Made by a program: the position numbers and the translations under genes
The notes under the pieces: model-generated
What the model was told of the DNA's origin: nothing
Seen by the model: the letters and a program-made list of their open reading frames with translations, nothing else
Databases searched by the model: none
Source: an uncultured Desulfobacteraceae bacterium
GTDB taxonomy: Bacteria; Desulfobacterota; Desulfobacteria; Desulfobacterales; Desulfatirhabdiaceae
DNA: 36,494 nucleotides
Assembly (NCBI GenBank): GCA_903909505.1
Contig: CAIVVZ010000302.1
Coordinates: 1 to 36,494, forward strand
Direction of reading: 5' to 3'
Shown here: one piece after another, positions 1-8,939 of the stretch
Numbering within the stretch: position 1 is the stretch's first letter
How the letters are laid out: each line of letters begins with the position of its first letter

Positions 1-707
1 CGCGGACAATACCCGGTGCACTGCTGAAAAAGGGATATGGCTTGCTCCCATTTGCTATTGTTCATAGCCTCGAATGCCTGTTCAAAAACATCCTGTCCTT
101 TTAGATACGAATCCAATGTGGTGTTGCCATCCTTTAGTAGATGCCGTTCAAACCCCTGGAGGATATCTTGTGCGTGTTTGACAGTATCATCTTGGGGGTC
201 GCCTATTTCAATGACCGTCTGATAGGCATTGAGCATGCGTTTGATATCCAGTTTTTTCTGAAAGACCGTTCCCTTATTAAAATGGGCTTCGACAAAGTAT
301 GGAAAGATATCAGTGGCCCGATTCAAGTAAGTGAGGGCTTCATCATAATTTCCTTGAAGGGCGTGGTAGACGCCCATTCCATAGTATACTTGGTGATTGC
401 GCGGATGTGCGGGTAAGAGTCCCTGAAGGATGGGATATGCCTCTGAAAATGAACCTTGCTCGCATAATATTAATGCGCGATCAACCTCCTTGAAAACGTC
501 ATCATTGATTTCCGCTATAAAGTGCTTGGAACCGACAGGATGCGCTTTGGATGCCTGATACTGTTGAGCAACTGCATAGTGCCGACATCCTCCACACGTT
601 TATTGTCGAGTCGTGGCACAGCAAACGGGACAGATCGCTTCGTTCTCATGAAGTTGACATGTCCGCTTCCCTTTCGTGTTTCCGCATATGATACAAGTTT
701 TTTTCAT
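1..707 (-). pseudogene. Zinc-finger/TPR-repeat protein, interrupted by an in-frame stop; continues past the left edge
   Basis: Reading the minus strand from an ATG at 707, the first 35 codons encode a cysteine-rich module (CIICGN near the start, then CPVCC), a probable zinc ribbon. A TAA stop follows at 602-600. The same frame then stays open to the window edge. It resumes with TCGGCRHYA, which looks like the rest of the zinc-binding module, and continues into helical repeats typical of TPR proteins (for example YYGMGVYHALQGNYDEALTYL and WEQAISLFQQC). The match of both halves in one frame suggests one ancestral gene broken by a single base change, for instance CAA, GAA or AAA to TAA. I see no good internal restart with a ribosome site soon after the stop. 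The function is unknown; TPR repeats usually bind partner proteins. A sequencing error is the main alternative. Confidence 0.7.
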
Positions 708-807
708 AACAATTCGGTCCTTGCTAATCAGAAATAAATATATGTCAAATCGAATCAAATGGAATAGAGAGTAGTTTCATTCTGAATTTGATTTTCAACT
801 TTTCGCC

Positions 808-1263
808 TCACACGGCTGAATCGATTAATTGCATCAAGGATTCAGCCTGTTCTGGTGTTGATTTCCCAATGATTGTGCCGAGAATATTGATCAGATCGTT
901 GATGAAAAGCCTGCGCCTTGATAATTCGCGATTACGCATCAGGTCATTCAGGACGACATGCGCGAGTTCCGGAGAATGAGCAAGCTTCGTGGTTTCGATG
1001 AAAAATTCAGAACCATCGATAGATCGGACTTCAAGCACGTAATAGCCTGCGAGTGCAATAAGACAGTCTCTTCTCCCGGATACTTGTGCTGCGTATGCAA
1101 TAGTAAGCAATGCCGTCCGAACGTTCTCTTTATCATCTGATAGTAAGTTTCGCAGGTGAGCTTGAATGTCAACTTTACTGAAGATGTCTTCAAGCCGCAT
1201 ATTCTCTATGATTATTTTTTGTTTTTTAATGCTGTTCGAACTGCGTGTTATTGGCTTTTTCAT
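808..1263 (-). CDS. Small unknown protein, last gene of the BREX island
   Basis: This encodes about 151 residues, largely predicted helical, with a basic, serine-rich N-terminus (KKPITRSSNSIKKQK) and no motif I recognise. It follows brxL on the same strand after about 65 bases, so it could be the last gene of the defence operon. The start is uncertain: an ATG at 1263 sits ten bases after GGAG, while a TTG at 1269 is only four bases after it. I chose the ATG. There are no membrane segments and no obvious catalytic residues. Its codons look ordinary and the reading frame is clearly open, so it is probably a real gene, but no function can be assigned. Position alone suggests a defence accessory or regulator. 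Confidence 0.6.
   Translation of the reverse strand: MKKPITRSSNSIKKQKIIIENMRLEDIFSKVDIQAHLRNLLSDDKENVRTALLTIAYAAQVSGRRDCLIALAGYYVLEVRSIDGSEFFIETTKLAHSPELAHVVLNDLMRNRELSRRRLFINDLINILGTIIGKSTPEQAESLMQLIDSAV
814..847 (-). repeat. Inverted repeat at the 3' end of the last BREX-island gene
   Basis: GGCTGAATC (814-822) and GATTCAGCC (839-847) are perfect 9-bp complements separated by 16 bases. The hairpin covers the last codons of the preceding gene, just before its stop. No T-run follows on the minus strand, so it is not a standard Rho-independent terminator. It may stabilise the 3' end of the mRNA or be chance. Confidence 0.4.
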
Positions 1264-1328
1264 ATTCAATATGCTCCACCGGATTAATTAATACCGCAAA
1301 GAGTTAATCAGACAACCGTACCAAAAAA

Positions 1329-3377
1329 TCAATCCATTATCGCCTTCAGCAAGGCATCCCTGGCATCTGAGTAAAACTGAATATCGATCTTGGTCGCCAT
1401 GTCGTCTGAGAGGTCGAATAACTGGCGACGGCAGGCAACCGGCATCAGAAGCGCCGTTGCTCCTTTTTCAACAGCGATTTCGGCAAGGGTCACCGGGTTG
1501 TGAATTGGCTCTATCGAGCCGCCCAGGTTGATTTCACCAACAATAATGAGGCCGCCACGCACGCTCTTTTTCAGAAGGGAGGTGCATAGTGCTACCAGTG
1601 AGGCGATCCCTATCTTGGCTCCGGATTTTGATGTATCGAAAGCACGGAGCTGGGCGGTGAACTCATGGCGACGCGGATCTTTGTCTCCGACCAGTTGCAT
1701 CGAGCGGGCGTATAAATTTTGCTCGGCGTATCCGATGCTTTCTCGAAAAGCCGGAGGAACGGGCTTATTCAGAAGCTTGACGCCGGAGCCTGGACCTTCG
1801 TTGACTTCAATACGGTAAAGGCCCGGGTGTTCGTCACCACCGCCCGGACTGATGGTCCAGACCTGGCCGGGTTCAAGCGGGTCTCCGCCGATGCTGTTGT
1901 CACTCTGAAGTTCTGGTGTGGAAACGAATTTTTCGATCCCATCGGCCCCCATCACATAGCTGAAATGGGTATTGCGGAATTCAGCGGCTCCGATGCGCTT
2001 TTGCTGTTCTTTCACTCGGCGCCTGGCTTCCATGGCAATCCGGACAGCCCATTCCAGGTCTTCATCCGGAATGTCGTTCCCGCCCCCCGGATAAAGGAGT
2101 TTCATCAGACCGCTCACGGTTTTATTCACCGCATTGGTGTCACGACCGGAGAGTGCGCCACCGAAGAAGACCCGGTTCTGAAGCAGGTTGACACGGCTCT
2201 GATTCCGGATCTGGCTCCAACATTCGGATATAAAGTCACTCACCAAACCAAAGTGATCGGTCAGCATTTCCTTGCTGATCTTGGGCACATCCCAGCCGGG
2301 CAGAAAGGCGTGAATACGGTCCATGAATGCGGTGTCATCCCGCATCTCGGGTGGCATGGGGCCAAAGAGATGGCCGATCCGCTGCTGATATTCGACATCT
2401 ACATCGAAGTTGCCGACCAGCACGATGCTGCCGTCGGCGCGGATGCTTTCCTTGCCGCGGCTGAATTCTCCGGACTCCATGTATCCCTTCAGGATGTTCA
2501 CCCCGTCCTTCTGGTCAAATGAAACGCCCGATATCTCATCGAAGCATATCACGTCGTACTGACAGACCAGGCCGCGCTGTCCGGTGCCCATATGAACGAA
2601 CATGCGGGCAACGGTGGCTTTGCCGCCGGAGATCAGGTGGGCATAGGGCGAGATCTGCTGGAAAAGGTGGCTTTTTCCCGTGCCCCGTGGGCCAAGTTCC
2701 ACCAGGTTGTAGTTTCGCTCCACAAAGGGAACCATACGGAGAAAGAGGGCATTCTTCTGTCGCTCGGAAAGACCGTTCGGCTCGATGCCGATAGAGCGGA
2801 GCATAAAGTTCTTCCACGCATCGGTGGTAAAGTTCTTCCGGGATTCCGCCAGTACATCCAGCACGTCCCGCTTTGATAGCTGTATCTCGCGCAGGGACTC
2901 AACGCCGAAAGGACGGCCATTTTTCTCCTGGGCGATGATTGAGTCGTAGCAGAGGGTGATTTCCGCATAAAATCCCCCCGTGAGCATTCTTTCGTGCCGG
3001 CTTACCAGCTCAGCCTCAATTCTTGCATCCTGCAGTCGTAAACTGGGGAGAGTCGCCAGATAAGAATCGGTTTTTGCATCCAGCCTGGCAGTGATCAGAT
3101 CGATGATTTTTACCTGCCCTTTTTCTCGGGCGCGTGACTTGAAAAGTTCTTCCTCGCCTGCTTTCACGGTGCGATCAAGAAGTTGGCGTCCGACAATCTC
3201 AAGGCCTTCGTCGATTTCATCTTGATCGATGCTGGCGCAGTAGCGCCCGAGAAGAAACTCGACGACATATGTCGGCACCGGAAATTGACGGCTGAATGTC
3301 CGGACCAGGTCTTTTCGGACCAGATACCCATCAAGCGATGAAGCCGCCAGTTTGTCGAGCGCATCCAATTCCATCAT
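1329..3377 (-). CDS. brxL: BREX system AAA+ / Lon-like protein BrxL
   Basis: This 682-residue protein has the usual BrxL length and layout. It has an N-terminal region (about 1-200), an AAA+ core with Walker A GPRGTGKSH at about 229-237 and Walker B VICFDEIS at about 275, and a C-terminal Lon-protease-like domain from about 560 (GLIIVGEINLGGSIEPI). BrxL is a core component of BREX type 1; family members form ring-shaped ATPases that bind DNA and are needed for phage restriction but not for host methylation. The Lon serine-lysine dyad is not visible: the position equivalent to GPSAG reads GAKIG and the GGLKEK region reads IHNPVT, so proteolysis is doubtful. The start overlaps the pglZ stop by four bases and has a strong ribosome site (GGTGGAGG), implying translational coupling. 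Confidence 0.93.
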   Translation of the reverse strand: MMELDALDKLAASSLDGYLVRKDLVRTFSRQFPVPTYVVEFLLGRYCASIDQDEIDEGLEIVGRQLLDRTVKAGEEELFKSRAREKGQVKIIDLITARLDAKTDSYLATLPSLRLQDARIEAELVSRHERMLTGGFYAEITLCYDSIIAQEKNGRPFGVESLREIQLSKRDVLDVLAESRKNFTTDAWKNFMLRSIGIEPNGLSERQKNALFLRMVPFVERNYNLVELGPRGTGKSHLFQQISPYAHLISGGKATVARMFVHMGTGQRGLVCQYDVICFDEISGVSFDQKDGVNILKGYMESGEFSRGKESIRADGSIVLVGNFDVDVEYQQRIGHLFGPMPPEMRDDTAFMDRIHAFLPGWDVPKISKEMLTDHFGLVSDFISECWSQIRNQSRVNLLQNRVFFGGALSGRDTNAVNKTVSGLMKLLYPGGGNDIPDEDLEWAVRIAMEARRRVKEQQKRIGAAEFRNTHFSYVMGADGIEKFVSTPELQSDNSIGGDPLEPGQVWTISPGGGDEHPGLYRIEVNEGPGSGVKLLNKPVPPAFRESIGYAEQNLYARSMQLVGDKDPRRHEFTAQLRAFDTSKSGAKIGIASLVALCTSLLKKSVRGGLIIVGEINLGGSIEPIHNPVTLAEIAVEKGATALLMPVACRRQLFDLSDDMATKIDIQFYSDARDALLKAIMD

Positions 3378-5746
3378 TTGCTGCCTCCACCGATAACCGT
3401 GGCAACTTGTGCGACCAGCCCATTGTTTGCGTCAATCAACACCAGGGTGGCATCTTGCCCTTCCAGATCTTCATTTTCAACAACCACGGAGGCTGTTCCG
3501 TTGTCTTTCAAAGTCTTGACACCCACAACCACACTGGTGAGTGAATTGCCGGGCTGCAACCGAACATCAAGTGATAATCCTTTGCTGCTGCCATCGACAG
3601 CCACGGTACAGCGCAGTCCTTTCCAGACGACATCCGTGAACTCAACCGAAACCACCGGCCCAGTTCCCTTGTCTTGGGTAACAACAAGCTCAAGCATCAA
3701 GCATTCCTGAAGGCTCAAGCCGCCGTGGGTATATTCCTCATTCTTTTTGAAACAGCTAATTCCATCAGCCAGGGCGAAATGCTGATTCGGGTTCCAGTAC
3801 CAGGGGTAGAGGCGCCCCTCTATGAACGCCCCGGGTTTTAAGGAAGCACACCTGCCCCATTTACTGTCGGCAAGACATGCGGGCATGTCGATCTTGGGCA
3901 ACCCGCCAGGCAACAGCAGCCAGCCGTGATCCGTTACCACACGAACACTTTTCCATCCTGCGGCAAGGAGTGAGGAAATGCGGTCACGGATTTCCACCAA
4001 CAGGGAATGGATGTGTTTGGCAAGTTTCCAGCCCCGGTCATGACCTTCATGGTCGAGGTCCCCGAACTCCACCCAGAGTTTGTTAACCACGGGTGCTGCC
4101 ACGGAATACCCAGATGATTTTGCGATGATGGGTGGCGGAACGGGATCTTTGGGGCGAATAATCAACCATCCGGATTCTTTCAGCGTCTTGTCAAACTGGT
4201 AGGGAGTCAAGACTTGAAATTCGGAGGGGTCGGGTTCTTCAGATACCGAGCAAGCGCTACTCAGAGGGGCAACCGCTGGTTTTCCCGTTCCCGTAACACT
4301 GGGAAGAGCTGCCCATCGCTGGTTTTCAGTAACCGTGCAGCCGTTTTTTTTCAGCATGTCCACAAGGCGTTTGGCGGTATCGAAGCGCAAGCCATCGACA
4401 AAAAGAATGCATTCATCTTCCTGGTGAGACATCAATTGTGAAGATGTGATGATGCCGCCAGGATAAGAGCCGCCATCGACGACCTTCTGCAAATGGCGTG
4501 CAGATTCCTCAGCCCAGGGTTTATAGACCGAACAAATGGCGGTTGAGATGGCTTCGAGGTCCGCCGGTTTCCCAACCAGCGAAAGCGCCAGGATGACGGC
4601 GTCGTCCGCCTTCCATCCATTACCGCCGTATCCGGCAGCGAGGTCCTCCGCTGTTCCGGCAGACAGGCCGTTCTTTGTCGTTTCCGCCAATACGGATAGG
4701 TGTTCCAGCGCCTGAGCCAGCGGGGCTTCACCGAGCTCCGCCCACACCAGCGTCCGCCGGCAGCCATGCCGCTTTTCCATTTCCAGCAGCTTGTTCCGGG
4801 CTTCATGCGCGGGAAGCTTGTCAAGGGCCTGTAGATCCCCGTGCAGGCTCTTTTCCTGTTGCTCGTTCCATTGCGGCCAGCCACCATGCGTATACTGATT
4901 CGAAAACAAGTCCAGAGAAGCCATTTTGCACTGCCGTATCCGTCCGGGAATATTCGGATACCGTTTAGGAGCTTCACTAAAACGTTCCCAAACAGCAGAC
5001 CACGAGCCTTCATGGTTCGCCAGCTTGGCAGCACATGCCAACACTCCTTCTTTTTGCGGATTGATGGTAAGCAGCGATTTGCAGACTTCAACAAATGCCT
5101 TCCATTCGTTCTCGCCACGGCTTACTTGGAATGTATCTCCCTGATCCAGCCATTGCAACAGATCGCGAACCGGATCGCCACCGGTCAGCAACATATTGAA
5201 ATAGTCTTTGTCCAGCCGCTTACCCTTAAGAAGTTCCACCTCTTCATCAAGCAATCGATAGAGCGCCAATTGCATGGCATTCTTGGCGTCATTATCCAAA
5301 GCCACATCTAATCCGAGACCACCTTGATCCGATTTGAGATAGGCCAGGATGGTCCAGTCCTTGGCATTGATCTGCGACCAGATCACACCCCGGTATTGTA
5401 ATTCGGCGAGCGGCTTCAGATAATCCGGGCAGCTTTCAACAGCACGCAAATCCTGGCGGCTGACGCCGGGCAGGTAGAAAATCGGCGTGTGCATCACTGG
5501 AAGCGATTCATCATCCATCTTGCCGGAAATGACGCAGCGCAGCCAAATTGCCGGTCCGGATCGTTTATCCGGAGTATAATCACCAAGAATGAAAAGCTCT
5601 GGCAATTCAGCTTGCAGACGCGGGATAACCGCTTCCCATTGCCGATCACGATCCGGCCATAGGATACATGCCGGAGCCACCTGAACTTCCGGGTTGAATA
5701 CAGCCGCATCTCGCACAGTCTTGATAAGATGTTCGATGATTCTCAT
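3374..5746 (-). CDS. pglZ: BREX-1 system PglZ, alkaline-phosphatase-superfamily protein (type B-like)
   Basis: This is a 790-residue PglZ. Two conserved signatures of the alkaline phosphatase superfamily fold are visible: LFVDGLRFDTAKRL at about 449-462, with the metal-binding Asp near 451, and VVTDHGWLLLPGGLP at about 615-630, with an Asp-His pair. PglZ is a core BREX protein required for both methylation and phage exclusion; in other systems it interacts with PglX. A C-terminal beta-rich region follows the catalytic domain. The length and the DHGWLLLPGGLP motif fit the type B subgroup, from memory of the family. The ATG overlaps the stop of the upstream HNH-like gene by four bases and is preceded by AGGGG. 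In many BREX-1 loci pglZ lies close to pglX; here four extra genes separate them. Confidence 0.92.
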   Translation of the reverse strand: MRIIEHLIKTVRDAAVFNPEVQVAPACILWPDRDRQWEAVIPRLQAELPELFILGDYTPDKRSGPAIWLRCVISGKMDDESLPVMHTPIFYLPGVSRQDLRAVESCPDYLKPLAELQYRGVIWSQINAKDWTILAYLKSDQGGLGLDVALDNDAKNAMQLALYRLLDEEVELLKGKRLDKDYFNMLLTGGDPVRDLLQWLDQGDTFQVSRGENEWKAFVEVCKSLLTINPQKEGVLACAAKLANHEGSWSAVWERFSEAPKRYPNIPGRIRQCKMASLDLFSNQYTHGGWPQWNEQQEKSLHGDLQALDKLPAHEARNKLLEMEKRHGCRRTLVWAELGEAPLAQALEHLSVLAETTKNGLSAGTAEDLAAGYGGNGWKADDAVILALSLVGKPADLEAISTAICSVYKPWAEESARHLQKVVDGGSYPGGIITSSQLMSHQEDECILFVDGLRFDTAKRLVDMLKKNGCTVTENQRWAALPSVTGTGKPAVAPLSSACSVSEEPDPSEFQVLTPYQFDKTLKESGWLIIRPKDPVPPPIIAKSSGYSVAAPVVNKLWVEFGDLDHEGHDRGWKLAKHIHSLLVEIRDRISSLLAAGWKSVRVVTDHGWLLLPGGLPKIDMPACLADSKWGRCASLKPGAFIEGRLYPWYWNPNQHFALADGISCFKKNEEYTHGGLSLQECLMLELVVTQDKGTGPVVSVEFTDVVWKGLRCTVAVDGSSKGLSLDVRLQPGNSLTSVVVGVKTLKDNGTASVVVENEDLEGQDATLVLIDANNGLVAQVATVIGGGSK

Positions 5747-6339
5747 AGAAGCCCCTGCCTTTGTGCTTCAAACCAGACAAACGGGGAAAGTTCTCTTAAA
5801 GAATCTTCATCCTTTTTTCGTAAGTATCGCCCATAGTGCTTTGAGCGCATCCGGTTGTGCTCCACGCTATTGAGCTTCAAGCGGATAATCGTTTTTCGGG
5901 CAGATGTTTTCAGGTCTTTGTCCAGCGCTGGATTTGGGCTGATTTCTCCCGTTATCAGGTTCAGAACAAATGTGTTCGGTTGCAAACCGATAGGATCAAG
6001 CACATCATCAAATTTGCCTTTAATCCGGTTCGGCCCCAGACACGAAAGTCGATAGTTGCGCCATTCATAGGCATCTCCGGCATTTTTGGATTTCGCAACA
6101 AAATGGTCTGTTGAAGCTGCCCCGGTTACCCACTCGAAGAAAATTGACAGATAGGCGCACACACCGGAGTAAGCCCTCCAGAGTTGCTGATTGGAGTGCG
6201 TCCAGTAATTGGGCAGATCAGAAGCTTTGGGAGGGGCGGAATTCAGTGCAATCCCTTTGCCTTCCAGCCATGCCCTCCCTGGTTGACGAACCTTTTGGTG
6301 AAAATCGGCAGGTTCCGGCTGAAGAATAACAGGGATCAT
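5743..6339 (-). CDS. HNH-like endonuclease, partner of a PtuA-like ATPase (PtuB-like)
   Basis: This encodes about 198 residues. The core TDHFVAKSKNAGDAYEWRNYRL followed by N-R-I-K-G matches the HNH pattern of the nuclease subunit of Septu/retron-type ATPase-HNH pairs: Asp78-His79, then Tyr-Glu-Trp-x-Asn, then Asn104. The paired zinc cysteines usual in this family appear lost: only CAYL and SCLGPN remain where two Cys-x-x-Cys pairs are expected. I chose the ATG at 6339 because it overlaps the upstream ATPase stop (ATGA) and follows AAGGGGTGG; a longer start at 6363 is less likely. It overlaps pglZ by four bases downstream. The probable role is DNA or tRNA cleavage triggered by the ATPase during phage infection, inferred from known PtuA-PtuB pairs. 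The weakened metal-site motif could mean altered or lost activity. Confidence 0.72.
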   Translation of the reverse strand: MIPVILQPEPADFHQKVRQPGRAWLEGKGIALNSAPPKASDLPNYWTHSNQQLWRAYSGVCAYLSIFFEWVTGAASTDHFVAKSKNAGDAYEWRNYRLSCLGPNRIKGKFDDVLDPIGLQPNTFVLNLITGEISPNPALDKDLKTSARKTIIRLKLNSVEHNRMRSKHYGRYLRKKDEDSLRELSPFVWFEAQRQGLL

Positions 6340-7616
6340 TTCAACCACCCCTTTTGTTTGCAAACATATCGCCAGTTGAAAAGGAATTCATCCTTCGGGT
6401 TCAATGCGGCGACGAGTTCCTGATTCATTTTTTTGATTTGTTCGGTGTCCGACTTCTCCATTTCGAGGAGAGCGGCAGCTTTCTCTACCAACTTTTCGTA
6501 TGTCACGGATCTACCGCTCTTCAGATCAAAAGCCTCACTGATGAGCCAGGTTGCGGCTTCTCCATGTTTTTCATACTCACGGCGCCTCAGAATGACCTTC
6601 TTTTTTTCAAAATCCAGATCAAACCAGGCATCTTTCTCGGCATCGAACAGCGGCTCCACCGATGCCATAACCAAGGGCGAATGGGTTGCCGTCAACAACT
6701 GAACGTTGGCGCTCTTCGCCAATTGGCCCATAACCGATAACAGGGCGGGAACGATGCTTCTCTGCCAGCTTGGATGAAGATGGGACTCGACTTCGTCAAT
6801 CAAAAAAACAATCTGGTTGGTGCTGGGTTCCTGAAGCTGTTTTGCGGCCTTTTGGTGTTCATCCCATGCCCAGACGAGAAAATAAGCCAGAGCGATGATG
6901 CGCCGCATCCCCGAAGAGGCGTGAACAACCGCTACATCCAGGTTATATGGCATGCGAATGGTGGGCATATCCCGCACATCATCCAGGCTTATGCGGGTTA
7001 ATTCTCCAGGCTGGAGGGTTTCCCTGGAAGAAGGCGACAAGACCTTCAACACATCCTTGAGATACTTGAAGGGCTGCCCCTTCTCCTTTTGCCACCCTGC
7101 CCAGTCGCGAATCAGGCCGTTACAAAGCCATGTTCCGTCAGAGGCAGGCAAGCCATCCCAGACTTCATTCGGACTGAACACATAGGCGGGGCGACGATCC
7201 TGAACATCCAAGCCATCTTGGGTTCGCCAATAGTTGCGGGCAGGGTCCCATACGGCGAAACTTCCGTCTGCCATGGCATAGAGCACCAGTCCCGGGTTGG
7301 TCGGTCGACCTGGCCTTCCCGCCCATGCTTGTTCTTTGCGCAGGTAGGAACTTTCATAACTTTCTTTTTTGCTTTTTCCGGTGAATGAAAAGCTGATTGT
7401 TGCATCACCGGGGCCTGCAGGCAGGGCTTTTTTCCCCGCTGTCAATTTCGGGTTGATTTCCGCAGGCCACTTTCGGGTCAGCGACCACCAGGCAATATCC
7501 AGCAAAAAGCTTTTTCCAAGGCCATTATCACCGGTCATCAGATTGAGGCGTTCTCCTAAATCAAGCTCCATGCTCGGCGAAGGGCCGACATTGGTCATTT
7601 TCAGATGTTTAAGCAT
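6336..7616 (-). CDS. PtuA-like AAA/SMC-type ATPase of a two-gene defence module
   Basis: This 426-residue protein has Walker A GDNGLGKSF at about 29-37, a signature-like SSGMRRIIALAYFL region near 240, Walker B IVFLIDEVESHLHP near 275, and an ATHSPLVMAS switch segment near 315. The order and spacing match AAA_21/OLD-like ATPases such as PtuA. Its tight coupling to a downstream HNH-like gene (ATGA overlap) matches the Septu layout. A C-terminal helical tail ends in NWRYVCKQKGW. The start has a strong ribosome site (GGAGGAAAAAT). A 73-base gap separates it from the upstream AlbA_2 gene, larger than most gaps in this island. The pair may therefore have arrived as a unit and could have its own weak promoter. 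The family call is firm; the Septu assignment is an inference. Confidence 0.8.
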   Translation of the reverse strand: MLKHLKMTNVGPSPSMELDLGERLNLMTGDNGLGKSFLLDIAWWSLTRKWPAEINPKLTAGKKALPAGPGDATISFSFTGKSKKESYESSYLRKEQAWAGRPGRPTNPGLVLYAMADGSFAVWDPARNYWRTQDGLDVQDRRPAYVFSPNEVWDGLPASDGTWLCNGLIRDWAGWQKEKGQPFKYLKDVLKVLSPSSRETLQPGELTRISLDDVRDMPTIRMPYNLDVAVVHASSGMRRIIALAYFLVWAWDEHQKAAKQLQEPSTNQIVFLIDEVESHLHPSWQRSIVPALLSVMGQLAKSANVQLLTATHSPLVMASVEPLFDAEKDAWFDLDFEKKKVILRRREYEKHGEAATWLISEAFDLKSGRSVTYEKLVEKAAALLEMEKSDTEQIKKMNQELVAALNPKDEFLFNWRYVCKQKGWLK

Positions 7617-7689
7617 ATTTTTCCTCCACGAAAGGACTTAGGACGCAACTCAAAAATCAAAAGCCCAACTAATGAGGTGATCGATGACT

Positions 7690-8931
7690 TTACTCATCTG
7701 ACTTTTTCCTGGGCAGTATAGTCTTCAAGTAGTCATCTGTTGCCTCAAAAACCGGATCCACTTGATTAACCATCCTCATCAAAGGAATAACCTTTGTTCT
7801 CACCCCCATACCTCGGAAATCGACATAACCATAGTCACGCATAATTTCCATGATCAGGGTATTTCTTGGCGATCTTTGCCCGGCAATCATTTTTCTGATT
7901 GTCATTGTATTCTGGAGTTTACCGGGGCTGATTACTTCCAGGCGATCAGAATAGTTTGTTACCTCTATATCGACCGACCTTGTCCAGTCCCTGTGAACCA
8001 AGGCGTTGATTACGGTTTCCCTTATGGCTTCCCATGGATAAAACCAAGTCTTTTCTCGACGCATATTTTCATCGATTTCAGATGCTTCCTGAGTTATAAA
8101 AGGTTCAATCGTGGAAGAAAACTTTTCGATCAAACCTTCATCAACCAACTGTTTTTGCCCGGCTTCAGTGACTTGCCATCGCCCGACCAAAGGTGCATCC
8201 AGTACCACATCAAGCAGCGCCCGATACTCTTTATCATTACCGGCAAAGGCCATCACACGCAAACCTGCTTGACGTAAAAAACGCCTGGGGTTTATTCCGA
8301 AACAAATCAAACCTGCAACCGAGCATACGGTGTTCCCCATTCCATCTTCAGCCATAAGACCCAGACCCAGTAAACGATCTATCCACTCAATGTCAGAACT
8401 GGGGATTTCCGGATCTTTGATGATTGACCTTAAGTAATAATCCAGCCGAGTTAAATCAATATTGGACAATGACGAGCCTGTGACCGGCAGCATTTCAACA
8501 TGAAGCAAACCGCCGCTTTCGAAAAGGCGCAGTTGCTGTTCCCGGGTTGCCAGCTCAGACCGATCACCCATGCGGATATAAACCTCTTCCCGGTTATTGT
8601 GGCGCAGCACATAGGGCTTTGATATTCCCTGTGCAAGCGTTATCACCCCGACTCGAACATTCTGTTCAACAATTATTTCCTCGTAGAATGGAATAATCTG
8701 AGGATGTACTTTGTCCCTAAAAACATTCAAAACCCATTCTTGGGTCTCGGCACGCTGAAGGCCGGTAACCTGGCCATTATCCTCCACCCCTAAAAAAATT
8801 CGTCCTCCCTGCACATTTACAAAGGCAACGATTTCTTTGGCCAACTGCTCGGATCGGATGTCGTCCCGTTTAAATTCCGCTCCGGAATTCTCTCCGTTGG
8901 CGATTATTTCAAATAATTCAGATTTCAGCAT
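7690..8931 (-). CDS. AlbA_2 (Schlafen-like) ATP-binding protein, RecG-like/HATPase_c_4 type
   Basis: This 413-residue protein begins with an AlbA_2 domain: ENSGAEFKRDDIRSEQLAKEI followed by FVNVQGGRIFLGVEDNG (about 14-53). That acidic-Lys pattern is shared with Schlafen-type nuclease folds. The C-terminal half carries EAIRETVINALVHRDW and a later GMGVRT segment, typical of HATPase_c_4 proteins often annotated as transcriptional regulator or putative ATP-dependent helicase. Relatives occur widely in defence islands and may act as regulators or RNA-targeting effectors; which applies here cannot be told. The ATG follows GAGGTGACTC and lies eight bases after the PHP-ATPase stop, so the two genes look co-transcribed and may work together. 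Confidence 0.82.
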   Translation of the reverse strand: MLKSELFEIIANGENSGAEFKRDDIRSEQLAKEIVAFVNVQGGRIFLGVEDNGQVTGLQRAETQEWVLNVFRDKVHPQIIPFYEEIIVEQNVRVGVITLAQGISKPYVLRHNNREEVYIRMGDRSELATREQQLRLFESGGLLHVEMLPVTGSSLSNIDLTRLDYYLRSIIKDPEIPSSDIEWIDRLLGLGLMAEDGMGNTVCSVAGLICFGINPRRFLRQAGLRVMAFAGNDKEYRALLDVVLDAPLVGRWQVTEAGQKQLVDEGLIEKFSSTIEPFITQEASEIDENMRREKTWFYPWEAIRETVINALVHRDWTRSVDIEVTNYSDRLEVISPGKLQNTMTIRKMIAGQRSPRNTLIMEIMRDYGYVDFRGMGVRTKVIPLMRMVNQVDPVFEATDDYLKTILPRKKSDE

Positions 8932-8939
8932 GAGTCACC

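Noticed and set aside
1719..2522. Long plus-strand frame of 267 codons
   Set aside because: It lies entirely inside brxL on the opposite strand. It is a shadow frame created by the base composition of that gene.
4432..5118. 228-codon minus-strand frame inside pglZ
   Set aside because: It is an alternative frame of pglZ with an arginine- and tryptophan-rich composition typical of a shadow, and pglZ itself is intact in the main frame.
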